Shown here: positions 51,385 to 59,689 of the stretch, piece after piece
Layout of the letters: each line of letters starts with the position of its first letter
How positions within the stretch are numbered: position 1 is the stretch's first letter
Origin: Yinghuangia soli
Lineage (GTDB): Bacteria > Actinomycetota > Actinomycetes > Streptomycetales > Streptomycetaceae
DNA: 64,000 nucleotides
Assembly: GCF_021502675.1 (NCBI RefSeq)
Contig: NZ_JAKFHA010000008.1
Span: 97,644-161,643, forward strand
Reading direction: 5' to 3'
Notes under the pieces: generated by a model
The model's input: only the letters and a program-made list of their open reading frames with translations
Told to the model about the DNA's origin: nothing
Database searches by the model: none
Position numbers and translations under genes: made by a program

Positions 51385-52539
51385 CTAAAAGTCGATCTCG
51401 ACATCGGTCAGCGGGTAGGCCACGCAGCTGTGCGCGAAGCCGAACGTCTCGTCGGCCTTGCGCAACTTGGCCTCGGCGGCGTGGAACACCTCGCCGGAGC
51501 AGACCCGGACGCGGCACAGCGAGCACTCGCCGGACCGGCACGACGCCTCCTGCGGCATGCCGTTGTCCTCGAGCGCCTCCAGCAGGTTCCGGCCGCGCGG
51601 CACCGTGATGGCCTTGCGGCCCCGCACGGTCACGGTGACCGTGCCCTGCGGGTCCACGCCCTCGGGCCAGCGCGGGTCGTCGCCGGGCTGCACCGCGACG
51701 CTGTTGTCCTCGTACCGGATGCGCCGGCGCGGGTGGCCGAGCGACATGAGCTCCTTGATGAGGAACTCGTACTTCCCGGGCGGGCCGCACAGGTACGTCA
51801 TGCGCCCGGCCAGCGGGCCGACCAGCTCGGCGATCAGCTCGGCGTTCAGCGGGGTGACCGCACCGGTCCAGTCCGGGCCCGGCTCGGAGATGACGTGATG
51901 CACGGTGAGCCCGGGCAGCCGGGCCTCCAGCGCGTCCAGCTCGTCGCGGAAGATCACGTCGTCGGCCCGGCGCGAGCCGTACACCAGGGTGATCCGGCGG
52001 GCCAGCCCGTTGTCGGCGATGTCGCCGATCATGCTCATCGCCGGGGCGACGCCCGAACCGCCGGCCAGGAAGACGACGTCGTCCCCGTGGTACAGCGGAT
52101 CGTGGAAGAACGTGCCGATCGGCCCGCCGCTGGTCAGCCGGTCGCCGGCCTTGACCGTGTCGATCAGGTGGTTGCTGACGCGCCCGCCGGGCAGCCGGCG
52201 CACCGTCAGGTCGTAGTACTCGCGGATCGTCGGCGAGGACGAGATCGAGAACGCCCGGCTGGTCGCCACGCCGTCGACCTCGACGTGCAGGTTGACGTAC
52301 TGGCCGGCCAGGAACGGCGGCATCGGCGCGCCGTCGGTCCGGCGCAGCCGGAACGTCTTCGTGGTCACCGTCTCGTCGACGACCTCGGCGACCGTGAGGT
52401 CGAGCTTCCTGGGGTGGATCGGCTCGATCTCGGCCCAGGCGTCGTTCGGGTGGTCGGTGCCCGCGTCCTCCGCCCGCTTCATGCCGGCGAGTACTTCGTC
52501 CGCCCCGTCGAACAGCAGGGCCAGCGGATTCGCTGTCAT
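51385..52539 (-). CDS. NAD(P)H:ferredoxin-type reductase with C-terminal 2Fe-2S domain
   Basis: A 384-residue oxygenase-type reductase. The FAD domain has RAFSISSSP (about 95), the NAD domain has GGSGVAPAMSMI (about 160-171), and a plant-type ferredoxin at the C-terminus has Cys334, Cys339, Cys342 and Cys372 (C-x4-C-x2-C...C). It passes electrons from NAD(P)H to an oxygenase or desaturase. No terminal oxygenase is visible in the window, so the partner may be the CrtI-like neighbour, an enzyme beyond the right edge, or one encoded elsewhere. ATG 52539 was chosen by domain fit. Confidence 0.87.
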   Translation of the reverse strand: MTANPLALLFDGADEVLAGMKRAEDAGTDHPNDAWAEIEPIHPRKLDLTVAEVVDETVTTKTFRLRRTDGAPMPPFLAGQYVNLHVEVDGVATSRAFSISSSPTIREYYDLTVRRLPGGRVSNHLIDTVKAGDRLTSGGPIGTFFHDPLYHGDDVVFLAGGSGVAPAMSMIGDIADNGLARRITLVYGSRRADDVIFRDELDALEARLPGLTVHHVISEPGPDWTGAVTPLNAELIAELVGPLAGRMTYLCGPPGKYEFLIKELMSLGHPRRRIRYEDNSVAVQPGDDPRWPEGVDPQGTVTVTVRGRKAITVPRGRNLLEALEDNGMPQEASCRSGECSLCRVRVCSGEVFHAAEAKLRKADETFGFAHSCVAYPLTDVEIDF

Positions 52540-52573
52540 GTCTGACTCCTTTCGTCCGCGTCGGTCTCGCCGG

Positions 52574-54064
52574 TCACATCGACAGAATCCGCTGGCACAC
52601 CCGGGCGGCCATCACGATCATCGAGTTGTAGCCGCCGGCCCCGGTCCAGTTGCTGATGCACACCAGGCCCGGCACGTTCGGCTTGAGGTCTTCGTCGCGG
52701 AACAGCCAGCTGTCCGAGGCGTCCTGCTCGAAGCCGTAGATGGTGCCGCCGGGCTGGCTCAGGTACCGCTTGAAGGTGATCGGGGTGGCCACCTCGGCCT
52801 CCTCGATCACGTCCCGGACGCCCGGCGCGACCGCCTTGAGCAGCTCCAGCTGGGTCTGCGCGAAGGCGAACTTGGCCGCGGCGTAGTCCTCCGGGGCGAC
52901 CGCCTCCCACGGGGCGGCATAGTGCAGCGAGGCCAGCGCGACCTGCGAAGTACCGGGCGGCGCATAGCCGGTGGGCCGGACGTCGTAGCACGTCGCGACC
53001 AGGAACCGGGCCGGCTCCAGCGTGCGGCTGGACCGGTCGGTGGCCCGCTCGTCCAGGTCCGCGTGGATGAAGTTCGTCGACGACAGGAAGCCCAGCTCGG
53101 CCGCGGGCGCGTCCAGCCCCAGGTACGTCACGGTCGCCGACGGGCCGATGGTCCGCCCGCGCAGGTCGCGCAGCACCCGGTCCGGTACGACGCCGTCCTC
53201 GAGCATCTTCGTGTACGTCGTGATGCTCGGCGCGTTGGAGATCACCATCCGGCTGGAGACCTCGGTGCCGTCCTCCAGCCGCACCCCGCAGGCCGCCCCG
53301 CCGCGCGTGATGATCCGCGTGACGTTCGCGTTGAACTTGACCTCGCCGCCGGCCTCCAGGAACGAGTCCAGCATCGCCGAGGACATCGACATGCTGCCGC
53401 CGACGACCTGGTAGGGCTTGAACTCGATGTAGAGCGTGATCAGCCGCGCCAGGTCCATGAACGGGCACTGCGACGGCATCCGGCCGTTGTAGCTCCAGTA
53501 CGAGGACAGCACGAGCTTGAGGCGTTCGTCGGTGAAGAAGTCGTCCAGTACTTCCTGGAACGACTTGAGGCCGTAGCGGCGCACATCCGACAGACCGGTC
53601 AGCCACTCGGTCATCTCCTGCATCTTGTGCAGGCTCGACCGGGCGACCAGCTGCCAGACGCCGGTCTCGCGGACCAGCTCCATGAAGCGGGTCAGCTGGG
53701 CGCGGTTGCCCGGGTAGTGCGCGTCCAGCGTGTCGATGACACCCTGCCAGTCGGCGGGCAGCGTCACGTCGAGCACGCCCGGCACGACCGTGCGGTACAG
53801 GTCGTCGTCGATGACGAACTCGAGGCGCCGGGTGACGTCCAGCATGTCGAAGACCGCGCGCAGCGGGCCTTCGCCGTGCATGCCGGCCAGCTGGTGCAGC
53901 GACACCTCGAACTCGTAGCGCCCGCGCACGAACGAGTGCGCCGCGCCGCCGGGGACGTTGTGCCGTTCGAGCAGGAGCGTGCGCCGGCCGCCGCGCTGCA
54001 TGGTGGCCGCGGCGCTCAGCCCGGCGTTCCCCGCGCCGATGACGATCACGTCGTAGTCGGTCAT
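52574..54064 (-). CDS. Phytoene desaturase/CrtISO-like FAD oxidoreductase
   Basis: A 496-residue flavoprotein with N-terminal IVIGAGNAGLSAAATMQRGG and the GGAAHSF loop, and a C-terminal FAD-closing segment PGLVCISNWTGAGGYNSMI. These are the marks of the CrtI/CrtISO/retinol-saturase family, which desaturates, saturates or isomerises polyene chains. No carotenoid genes accompany it, so the expected substrate is the conjugated acyl chain of this cluster, for example setting double-bond position or geometry. It lies between the reductase gene and the second ligase gene. Confidence 0.82.
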   Translation of the reverse strand: MTDYDVIVIGAGNAGLSAAATMQRGGRRTLLLERHNVPGGAAHSFVRGRYEFEVSLHQLAGMHGEGPLRAVFDMLDVTRRLEFVIDDDLYRTVVPGVLDVTLPADWQGVIDTLDAHYPGNRAQLTRFMELVRETGVWQLVARSSLHKMQEMTEWLTGLSDVRRYGLKSFQEVLDDFFTDERLKLVLSSYWSYNGRMPSQCPFMDLARLITLYIEFKPYQVVGGSMSMSSAMLDSFLEAGGEVKFNANVTRIITRGGAACGVRLEDGTEVSSRMVISNAPSITTYTKMLEDGVVPDRVLRDLRGRTIGPSATVTYLGLDAPAAELGFLSSTNFIHADLDERATDRSSRTLEPARFLVATCYDVRPTGYAPPGTSQVALASLHYAAPWEAVAPEDYAAAKFAFAQTQLELLKAVAPGVRDVIEEAEVATPITFKRYLSQPGGTIYGFEQDASDSWLFRDEDLKPNVPGLVCISNWTGAGGYNSMIVMAARVCQRILSM

Positions 54065-54084
54065 TGCCTTCCTCTCTCCGGGGA

Positions 54085-54115
54085 CCGCGGGGGCGGCCGA
54101 CTGCCGCCCCCGCGG
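54085..54115. other. 13-bp hairpin inside the operon
   Basis: CCGCGGGGGCGGC (54085-54097) pairs perfectly with 54103-54115 around a five-base loop in the 66-bp gap between the second ligase gene and the CrtI-like gene. It could stabilise mRNA ends or partly stop transcription and so tune the downstream hydrazine genes. No T tract is present. Confidence 0.55.
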
Positions 54116-54130
54116 GTCGCGCTGCGGGGA

Positions 54131-55804
54131 TCAGCAGCCGCCGATCAACTTCTCCGCCTGGTCGCGGACGACGCGCTTGAGGACCTTGCCGGTGATGCCG
54201 ACCGGGATGGCGTCCTCGCCGACGACCACCGCACCGGCCACCAGCGGCAGGCCGTGCTTGCCGAGCGCCGCGTTGACCCAGGCCGTGGTGTCCTCGGGCC
54301 GGGCGGCGCCCTCGGCGAGCGCGACCAGGGCGTACGTCTTGGCGACGCCCTCGTCCTCCCAGCCGAACTTGACGCCCTCCTCGGCGAGTCCGACCACCGT
54401 GACGTCGAGGATCTCGTCCGGGTACTCCGCGAGCAGCAGCTCCTCGGTGTACGCGCTGTACACCCAGCCGTCCGCGGTGCGGATCGCGTCCGTGGTGCGG
54501 TCCAGGTGGTAGAAGGTGTTCGACGGGTCGCGGTAGACCAGGTCGCCGGTCAGGAAGTAGCCGCCCAGCCACTGCTTGTGCCAGCGGGCGTTGTCGTTCC
54601 AGAAGCCCGGGGTCAGCGACTCGGACCGCACGCCGAGCCGGCCGACCTGCCCGGGCGGCAGGACCTCGCCGTCCTCGGACAGCGCAGCGCACTGCGCGAA
54701 CCGCATCGGGCGCCCGATGCAGCGGCCGATGTTCGCGCCGCCCACCCGGTGCACGAAGTCGAAGAGCACGTAGCCCATTTCGGTCGACCCGAACATGTCG
54801 ATGAAGATCGCTCCGGGCGACGGGCGCGGCTTCAGGTCGCGGCCGGTCACGGTGTGCCCGCCCTTTTCGATGAGCTTCTTGATGTGCACCAGGTGCATCG
54901 CGTCGCCGGACGCGTAGAAGGCCTCGACGCTGGACAGGTCGCGCTTGTCCAGGTCCTCGGCGGCCATCTCGGAGAACGTGTGGGTGAACCCGAACACGAT
55001 GACCGGGCGGTGCTTCTCGATGCCGTCCAGCACGCCCCGGCCGCTCGCGTCCGTGTAGTGCACCACCGGAGCGCCCAGCACCAGCCCGAGCAGGGTGTTG
55101 GACATCGCCGAGACGTGGTGCCCGGGCAGCGCGAGCAGCCGCTTGCGGGTGCTGCAGTCCTGCCCGTCGGCCAGCCGGCTCAGCGCACCGTGGAACAGCG
55201 TCGAATGCGTGTGGTACGCCGCCTTCGGGATGCCCGTGGTGCCCGACGAGTGCGAGATCAGGATCGGGTCGGTCGGGGTGTGCCGGAACGGGAACTTGGC
55301 CGGGATGTGCGCCCGGTGCTCCGGCGCGATGTCGGACTGCATCGCGACGAACAGCGGCGTGGGGTCGTCGTCGAGATGGGTCAGCAGCTCCTTGTGCCAC
55401 GGCTCGCGGGTCATCACGCCGACGACGTGCTGGCGGCGGATGTACTCGCGGCGGAACTCCGGCGGCATGTTCGCGTTCACCAGGGACGCGACCGCGCCCA
55501 GGCTGGTGAGTGCCATCAGGTTGACCGCGAAGTCGGTGATGGACGTGGACACGATGGCCACCGCGTCCTTGGCCCGGACGCCGGCCTGCCGGTAGAAGCC
55601 GGCGTAGGTCTCGACGACCGCGTGCAGTTCGGCGAGGGTCAGCACCTCGGGGAAGTCGCCGGCCGGCGACTGCCACGTGCCGTCCAGCCACAGGACCTGC
55701 TCGTCGAGGGACCGGCCGTACTCCGACAGCCGGTGCACCACGTTGCCCGCCCCGAGGGACCGGTCCGCGAGTATCTGCCGGCGGAGGTCCTCACTGATCA
55801 ACAT
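54131..55804 (-). CDS. ANL-family acyl-CoA/acyl-ACP synthetase (candidate nitrite- or acid-activating ligase)
   Basis: A 557-residue adenylate-forming enzyme: P-loop SHSSGTTGIPKA at about 192-203, A5 motif FGSTEMGY near 325, LTGDLVYRD with the hinge Asp near 425, and C-terminal Lys in GITGKVLKR near 545. In triacsin biosynthesis a protein of this family (Tri17) uses ATP and nitrite for N-nitrosation; another ligase activates a fatty acid. Which of these applies here cannot be read from motifs; proximity to the CreE-like gene makes the nitrite role attractive. ATG 55804 was preferred to 55822 because GGGAG precedes it. Confidence 0.78.
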   Translation of the reverse strand: MLISEDLRRQILADRSLGAGNVVHRLSEYGRSLDEQVLWLDGTWQSPAGDFPEVLTLAELHAVVETYAGFYRQAGVRAKDAVAIVSTSITDFAVNLMALTSLGAVASLVNANMPPEFRREYIRRQHVVGVMTREPWHKELLTHLDDDPTPLFVAMQSDIAPEHRAHIPAKFPFRHTPTDPILISHSSGTTGIPKAAYHTHSTLFHGALSRLADGQDCSTRKRLLALPGHHVSAMSNTLLGLVLGAPVVHYTDASGRGVLDGIEKHRPVIVFGFTHTFSEMAAEDLDKRDLSSVEAFYASGDAMHLVHIKKLIEKGGHTVTGRDLKPRPSPGAIFIDMFGSTEMGYVLFDFVHRVGGANIGRCIGRPMRFAQCAALSEDGEVLPPGQVGRLGVRSESLTPGFWNDNARWHKQWLGGYFLTGDLVYRDPSNTFYHLDRTTDAIRTADGWVYSAYTEELLLAEYPDEILDVTVVGLAEEGVKFGWEDEGVAKTYALVALAEGAARPEDTTAWVNAALGKHGLPLVAGAVVVGEDAIPVGITGKVLKRVVRDQAEKLIGGC

Positions 55805-55874
55805 CTGGAGTTCTCCCATCATTCGGACGCTGGAGCGGGCCGCCGGGGATCGGTCCCGGGACCCGCGGTTTCCT

Positions 55875-56570
55875 TCAGGGCAGCCGCCAGGCGTTCAGGC
55901 GGACCGGGGCGGCCGGTCCGCGCGTCACCACGGCGGTCATCACGCGTACCGGGGAACGCGGTGCGGCGAACCGGTCGGTACGCCCGGACCACGGCACGGG
56001 CCCGGCCCCGCGGATCCCGCCGAGTGCGCAGCGGCGGGATCCGGGCGGCCGGTACAAGCGGACGTCGCGGGCGCCTTGGGCCAGGCCCCGCCCCGTCGCC
56101 TTGACCGCCGCCTCCAGCAGGGTCCAGGCGGACAGGAAGGTCTCCGGATCGTCGATCGCGCCGAGCGCGACCGCGTCCGGGTAGAACGTGCGCAGCACCT
56201 TGGCGGGCGACTTCACCGGGCGGATCACCTCGGCGTCCACCCCGATCGGCGCACCGTCGCGGACCGCGACGAGGAGCACGCCGGCCGTCCGGGACCAGCT
56301 GACGTACCAGTCCGGGTGGTCCGGCAGGTACGGCCGCCGGTCCGGCTCGGTGCCGAGCCGCACCTGCGCGGGAGTCCCGCCGAACACGTGGGCCAGCACC
56401 CGGCGCACCGTCGAGCGGGCGCGCACGTAGGTGACGGCCGCCGCGGGGTCGCGGAACCGGTCCGCGCGCCGGGCCTCGTCCGCGGACAGCTCGGCGCGGC
56501 ATGCCGCGTCGTCCCACGGATGGTCCTCGGCATGCAGATCGATCAGCCAGCCCTCGGCGCGGTCGGTCAC
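55875..56570 (-). CDS. 4'-phosphopantetheinyl transferase (Sfp type)
   Basis: A 231-residue PPTase that converts apo-ACPs to holo form by moving phosphopantetheine from CoA. Metal ligands Asp112 and Glu114 (GVDAEV) and the WTLLEAAVK motif with Glu153 and Lys157 are intact. Size is that of monomeric Sfp-type enzymes. It presumably primes both ACPs of the cluster, including the one with the unusual TSL site. GTG 56570 overlaps the C45 gene stop (GTGA). Confidence 0.9.
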   Translation of the reverse strand: MTDRAEGWLIDLHAEDHPWDDAACRAELSADEARRADRFRDPAAAVTYVRARSTVRRVLAHVFGGTPAQVRLGTEPDRRPYLPDHPDWYVSWSRTAGVLLVAVRDGAPIGVDAEVIRPVKSPAKVLRTFYPDAVALGAIDDPETFLSAWTLLEAAVKATGRGLAQGARDVRLYRPPGSRRCALGGIRGAGPVPWSGRTDRFAAPRSPVRVMTAVVTRGPAAPVRLNAWRLP

Positions 56571-57721
56571 GCCCCCTCCCTCCCGGCGGTGAAGACCTGC
56601 GGGGCCGCCGAGGTCCGCGGACCCAGCAGGTGCAGGTCGCCGTGCCCCGGCCGCATCACCGCGACGGCGACGGTCCGCTCGCGGCGGATGTCGCCGTTGT
56701 CCGCCACGAAGATCGGCGGGGTGGACAGCAGCCCGAGGTGGTCGCGCGGCGTGGCGTTCTCCGGCAGCGCGTTCAGCCGCACGTCGCAGGCCTCCAGGCG
56801 GCGCAGCGAGGAGTTCTTGGCGAACACGTTCAGCTCGTCGAACGGGATGAACTCCCGGTTCAGGAAGTGGTTGGTGTGCAGCAGCCGGCGGCCCTCGGCG
56901 ACCTGCATGCGCCCGTCCAGGAACTCCGCGTACGCCGCACCGCGCCGGTCGCACAGCATCAGCGACCGGGAGCTGGCCATCTTGAGCCCGCGCAGGACCT
57001 CCAGGCCCTCGGCCACCGAACCGGCGTTGTCCAGCACGTGCCGGACCGCGAGGTACGGCGGAATGCCGGGCTGCCATCTGCCGCCCAGCACCAGGTTGAT
57101 GCCGACCGCGAGGCCGTCGCTGTTCATGCCGAGGTAGCCCAGGAGGCCGCCGAAGCTCAGCATCAGGACCTCGCGCTCGGACCCGGTGCGGCGCAGCGAG
57201 AGCACCGCGGTCTGGTCGTCGAGGTTGCCGTTGAGGTCGACGGTCTGCGCCAGCACGGTGCCCGCGTCGTGGCCGGCCACCCGGGCGTAGGTGGTGCAGT
57301 CGCCCTTCGGCCGGTGCGTGCTGCGGTACCCGAGGATCTCCCGGCGCAACTGCAGCAGCAGCGCCTCCGGGTGGCTGATCCCGGCGCCTTCGGCGAGTCC
57401 GCGGATCTCCTCGGCGAGTTCCGGGACGCCGGCCTCCAGTTCGGCCTGGAACGCGGTGATCGTCGGCATCAGCGAGGCCATCGACACCGGGGCGTCCAGC
57501 AGGTGGTCCAGCCGGGCCACGCCGTCGTCCAGGAAGGCGCGCAGCGCCGCGGCGCGGGCCGCGCCGTGCTGCCGGCCGAGCTCGAACGCGTCCCCGGTCA
57601 GCCGCAGGAAAGGGGCCGGCGCGGGGGTGCGCACGCCGCCCCGGAGGGTTCCGGTGCCCTCGGCGTGCGGTCCGTCGGCGGCCTGCCGAGCGGGGTTCTT
57701 CGTCCCGACCCAGGGCATCAT
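56567..57721 (-). CDS. C45-family autoproteolytic acyltransferase/hydrolase
   Basis: A 384-residue NTN-hydrolase of the peptidase C45 family, related to acyl-CoA:6-aminopenicillanic acid acyltransferase. The predicted self-cleavage site is before Cys142 in RPKGDCTTYA; the freed cysteine would be both N-terminus and nucleophile. The following region has the usual QTVDLNGN and GINLV segments. Members form or hydrolyse amides. In this cluster it could remove the protecting acyl group from the hydrazine or make a C-N bond between the acyl chain and the N-N unit. Neither is shown by sequence. ATG 57721 overlaps the KASIII-like stop (ATGA). Confidence 0.8.
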   Translation of the reverse strand: MMPWVGTKNPARQAADGPHAEGTGTLRGGVRTPAPAPFLRLTGDAFELGRQHGAARAAALRAFLDDGVARLDHLLDAPVSMASLMPTITAFQAELEAGVPELAEEIRGLAEGAGISHPEALLLQLRREILGYRSTHRPKGDCTTYARVAGHDAGTVLAQTVDLNGNLDDQTAVLSLRRTGSEREVLMLSFGGLLGYLGMNSDGLAVGINLVLGGRWQPGIPPYLAVRHVLDNAGSVAEGLEVLRGLKMASSRSLMLCDRRGAAYAEFLDGRMQVAEGRRLLHTNHFLNREFIPFDELNVFAKNSSLRRLEACDVRLNALPENATPRDHLGLLSTPPIFVADNGDIRRERTVAVAVMRPGHGDLHLLGPRTSAAPQVFTAGREGA

Positions 57722-58665
57722 GCGCCTCCACTCGTCGCCACGCGCGGGACCTTCCGGAGCAGTACGCCGTGCCGGGCCCCCGGAACGCTGGAGGCCAGCA
57801 GGTAGACCCCGTCGGCCTGGTCCGCCCCCGAGGCGGCCAGATCGGCGAGGTTGAGCAGCGGGTCGGCGGCGAAGCAGTGGCCGACGCGCTCGATGTTGGA
57901 GGTGTGCACCTGCGCGGCGGTGAAGCCGGCCTGCCGCTCCTTCAAGGTCACCAGCGGGCGGACCAGGTTGGCCGGCAGCAGGGTGGTGACGTCCTTCGCC
58001 GCGATGCCGGTGGCCCGCTCGAGTTCCGCGTTGACCGCCACCGCGAGCTTCGGGTCGATCTCGTCGCGCAGTCCCAGCACCGCGGCGTCCTGGGCGGCCG
58101 CGGACGCCAGGATCCGGTAGGCGAGCGGTCCCTGTTCGTCGGCCGCCACCAGGCAGCTCGCCGCGCCGTCGCTGAACAGCGCGAACTTCTCCAGCCGGTC
58201 GGCGTCGTCGACGACGCGGTCCGCGGTGACCACCAGGATCAGCCGGTGGCTGCCGCTCTGCACGAGCGACCGGGCCACGTGCAGCCCGGCGAGCAGGTTG
58301 TTGCACCGGTTCAGCGTCATGCCGCAGGCGAACGCCGTACCGGTCAGCTTCAGGCCGGTGAGCACGTCGCCGAGGAACTCCGCATGGTCGTCCACCGACA
58401 CCGGGAACTGGCTGGTGCACACGATCAGGCCGTCCACCGCGGCGCGGTCCGCGCCACTGGCCGCCAGGGTCTCCTCGGCACTGGCCACCGCCAGCTCGGC
58501 GGGGGAGCGCTCGGTGCGGAAGAAGCTGCCCCAGCCCCAGGCGCGCGGCGCCATCGGGATGCCGAACTGCGCCACCCGGTCCGCCAAGTGCGGTACGGCG
58601 GTGTGCGGTTCCTCGGTCTCGCCGAGCACGTAGGCGGGCGCGAGCAGGAAGGCCGGAGCGCTCAT
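57718..58665 (-). CDS. KASIII-like ketosynthase with altered active site
   Basis: A 315-residue thiolase-fold protein of the FabH group. Counting back from the conserved ARSLVQSG helix places Cys121 (NRCNNLLAG) at the catalytic cysteine. The usual His of the HQAN motif is replaced (LLPANL, 229-234), and the Asn of the GNTSA motif is His263 in VGHCFAADP. Such rewired KASIII proteins often work as acyltransferases or starter-loading enzymes rather than decarboxylative condensing enzymes. Here it may prime the assembly line or transfer a chain between carriers. Both ends overlap neighbours by four bases. Confidence 0.75.
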   Translation of the reverse strand: MSAPAFLLAPAYVLGETEEPHTAVPHLADRVAQFGIPMAPRAWGWGSFFRTERSPAELAVASAEETLAASGADRAAVDGLIVCTSQFPVSVDDHAEFLGDVLTGLKLTGTAFACGMTLNRCNNLLAGLHVARSLVQSGSHRLILVVTADRVVDDADRLEKFALFSDGAASCLVAADEQGPLAYRILASAAAQDAAVLGLRDEIDPKLAVAVNAELERATGIAAKDVTTLLPANLVRPLVTLKERQAGFTAAQVHTSNIERVGHCFAADPLLNLADLAASGADQADGVYLLASSVPGARHGVLLRKVPRVATSGGA

Positions 58666-59132
58666 CGGCTGTGCTCCCCGGGCTCGGCAGGCGCCTCGGG
58701 CTGCCCGGGGAGTCCGAGCTGCACCACGGCGCGGGCCTCGCCGAGCACTTTGACGCCCCCGCTGGTGACGGTCAGGTCCACCCGGACCCGGCCGCCGTCC
58801 AGCAGCGCCCCGACCCGGCCGCGGACCTCGAGGTACGCGCCGTGCTCGTCGTCGGGCACCACGACCGGGCTGCTGAACCGCGTGCGGTACTCGACGATCG
58901 CCCCCGGGTCGCGCACCCAGTCGGTGACCGTGCGCGCCGCCACCGCCATGGTGAGCATCCCGTGCGCGATGACGTCCGGCATGCCCGCCTCGCGGGCCAC
59001 CCGCGGATTCCAGTGCACCGGGTTGAAGTCCTCCGACGCCCCGGCGTAGCGCACCAGGTCGGCCCGGGTGACGGTGACCGTGCGGGCCGGGAGTTCGGTG
59101 CCGACCGCCACGTGCTCAGCCCTGAGCGTCAT
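58662..59132 (-). CDS. MaoC-like hotdog dehydratase, catalytic subunit (HadB-like)
   Basis: A 156-residue hotdog protein with the R-hydratase 2 motif: Asp35 and His40 in ASEDFNPVHWN, and the downstream IAHGMLTMAV. It dehydrates 3-hydroxyacyl thioesters to trans-2-enoyl thioesters. Together with the upstream hotdog protein lacking these residues it resembles the HadA/HadB heterodimer of mycobacterial FAS-II. In the cluster it would create the chain double bonds. ATG 59132 overlaps the partner gene by 17 bp. Confidence 0.85.
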   Translation of the reverse strand: MTLRAEHVAVGTELPARTVTVTRADLVRYAGASEDFNPVHWNPRVAREAGMPDVIAHGMLTMAVAARTVTDWVRDPGAIVEYRTRFSSPVVVPDDEHGAYLEVRGRVGALLDGGRVRVDLTVTSGGVKVLGEARAVVQLGLPGQPEAPAEPGEHSR

Positions 59133-59601
59133 CGCCGGCACCGCCCTCGGCCGCATCCACCGGCACCATCGACACGAGCGTCATGTGCGTGGTCACCACG
59201 TGCGCGCCGTCCGCATCGGCCAGGTCCGCGCGCAGGCCCAGCACGTCCCGGCCGCGGAGCGTCTTCGCCGAGGTGATCTCCAGGGTGGTGACCAGCCGGT
59301 CGCCGGCCCGGACCGGGCGGGTGTACTCGAAGCGCTGGTTCCCGTGCACGATGTACGTCGGGTCGAACCCGATCTCCTCGTACCGGAAGACGTCGTGCAT
59401 GGCCCGCGCGACCACGATGAACGGGAAGGTCGGCGGAGCGACCACGTCCGGGTGGCCCAGCGCCCGCGCGGCGTCGGGGTCGACGTACACGGCCGCGGGG
59501 TCGCCCACCGCCTCGGCGAAGCGGCGGATGGCCTCCGCCGCCACGGGATAGGGGTGTGCGGGCGGGTACTTCGTGCCCACACAAGTCGGGTTCAGCGCCA
59601 T
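59116..59601 (-). CDS. MaoC-like hotdog dehydratase, non-catalytic subunit (HadA-like)
   Basis: A 161-residue FAS1-type dehydratase N-terminal domain protein (MALNPTCVGTKYPP, PTFPFIVV, HGNQRFEYTRPVRAGD). The Asp/His catalytic pair of R-hydratases is absent, as in HadA or HadC, which shape the substrate channel for a catalytic partner. The overlapping next gene encodes such a partner. It starts at ATG 59601 and is separated by 88 bp from ubiD. Confidence 0.85.
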   Translation of the reverse strand: MALNPTCVGTKYPPAHPYPVAAEAIRRFAEAVGDPAAVYVDPDAARALGHPDVVAPPTFPFIVVARAMHDVFRYEEIGFDPTYIVHGNQRFEYTRPVRAGDRLVTTLEITSAKTLRGRDVLGLRADLADADGAHVVTTHMTLVSMVPVDAAEGGAGDDAQG

Positions 59602-59689
59602 GTCACTTCCTTCAAGCGTCTTCGTGCGTCGACGGGGAAGCCGGGTCGGGCCTGCGGGCGTCGGCGGGCGCCTCGGGCGCCCGGTGTGC

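Noticed and set aside
52574-54064. Carotenoid biosynthesis
   Set aside because: No phytoene synthase, GGPP synthase or cyclase is in the window; the CrtI-like gene belongs to the acyl-chain cluster by operon position.
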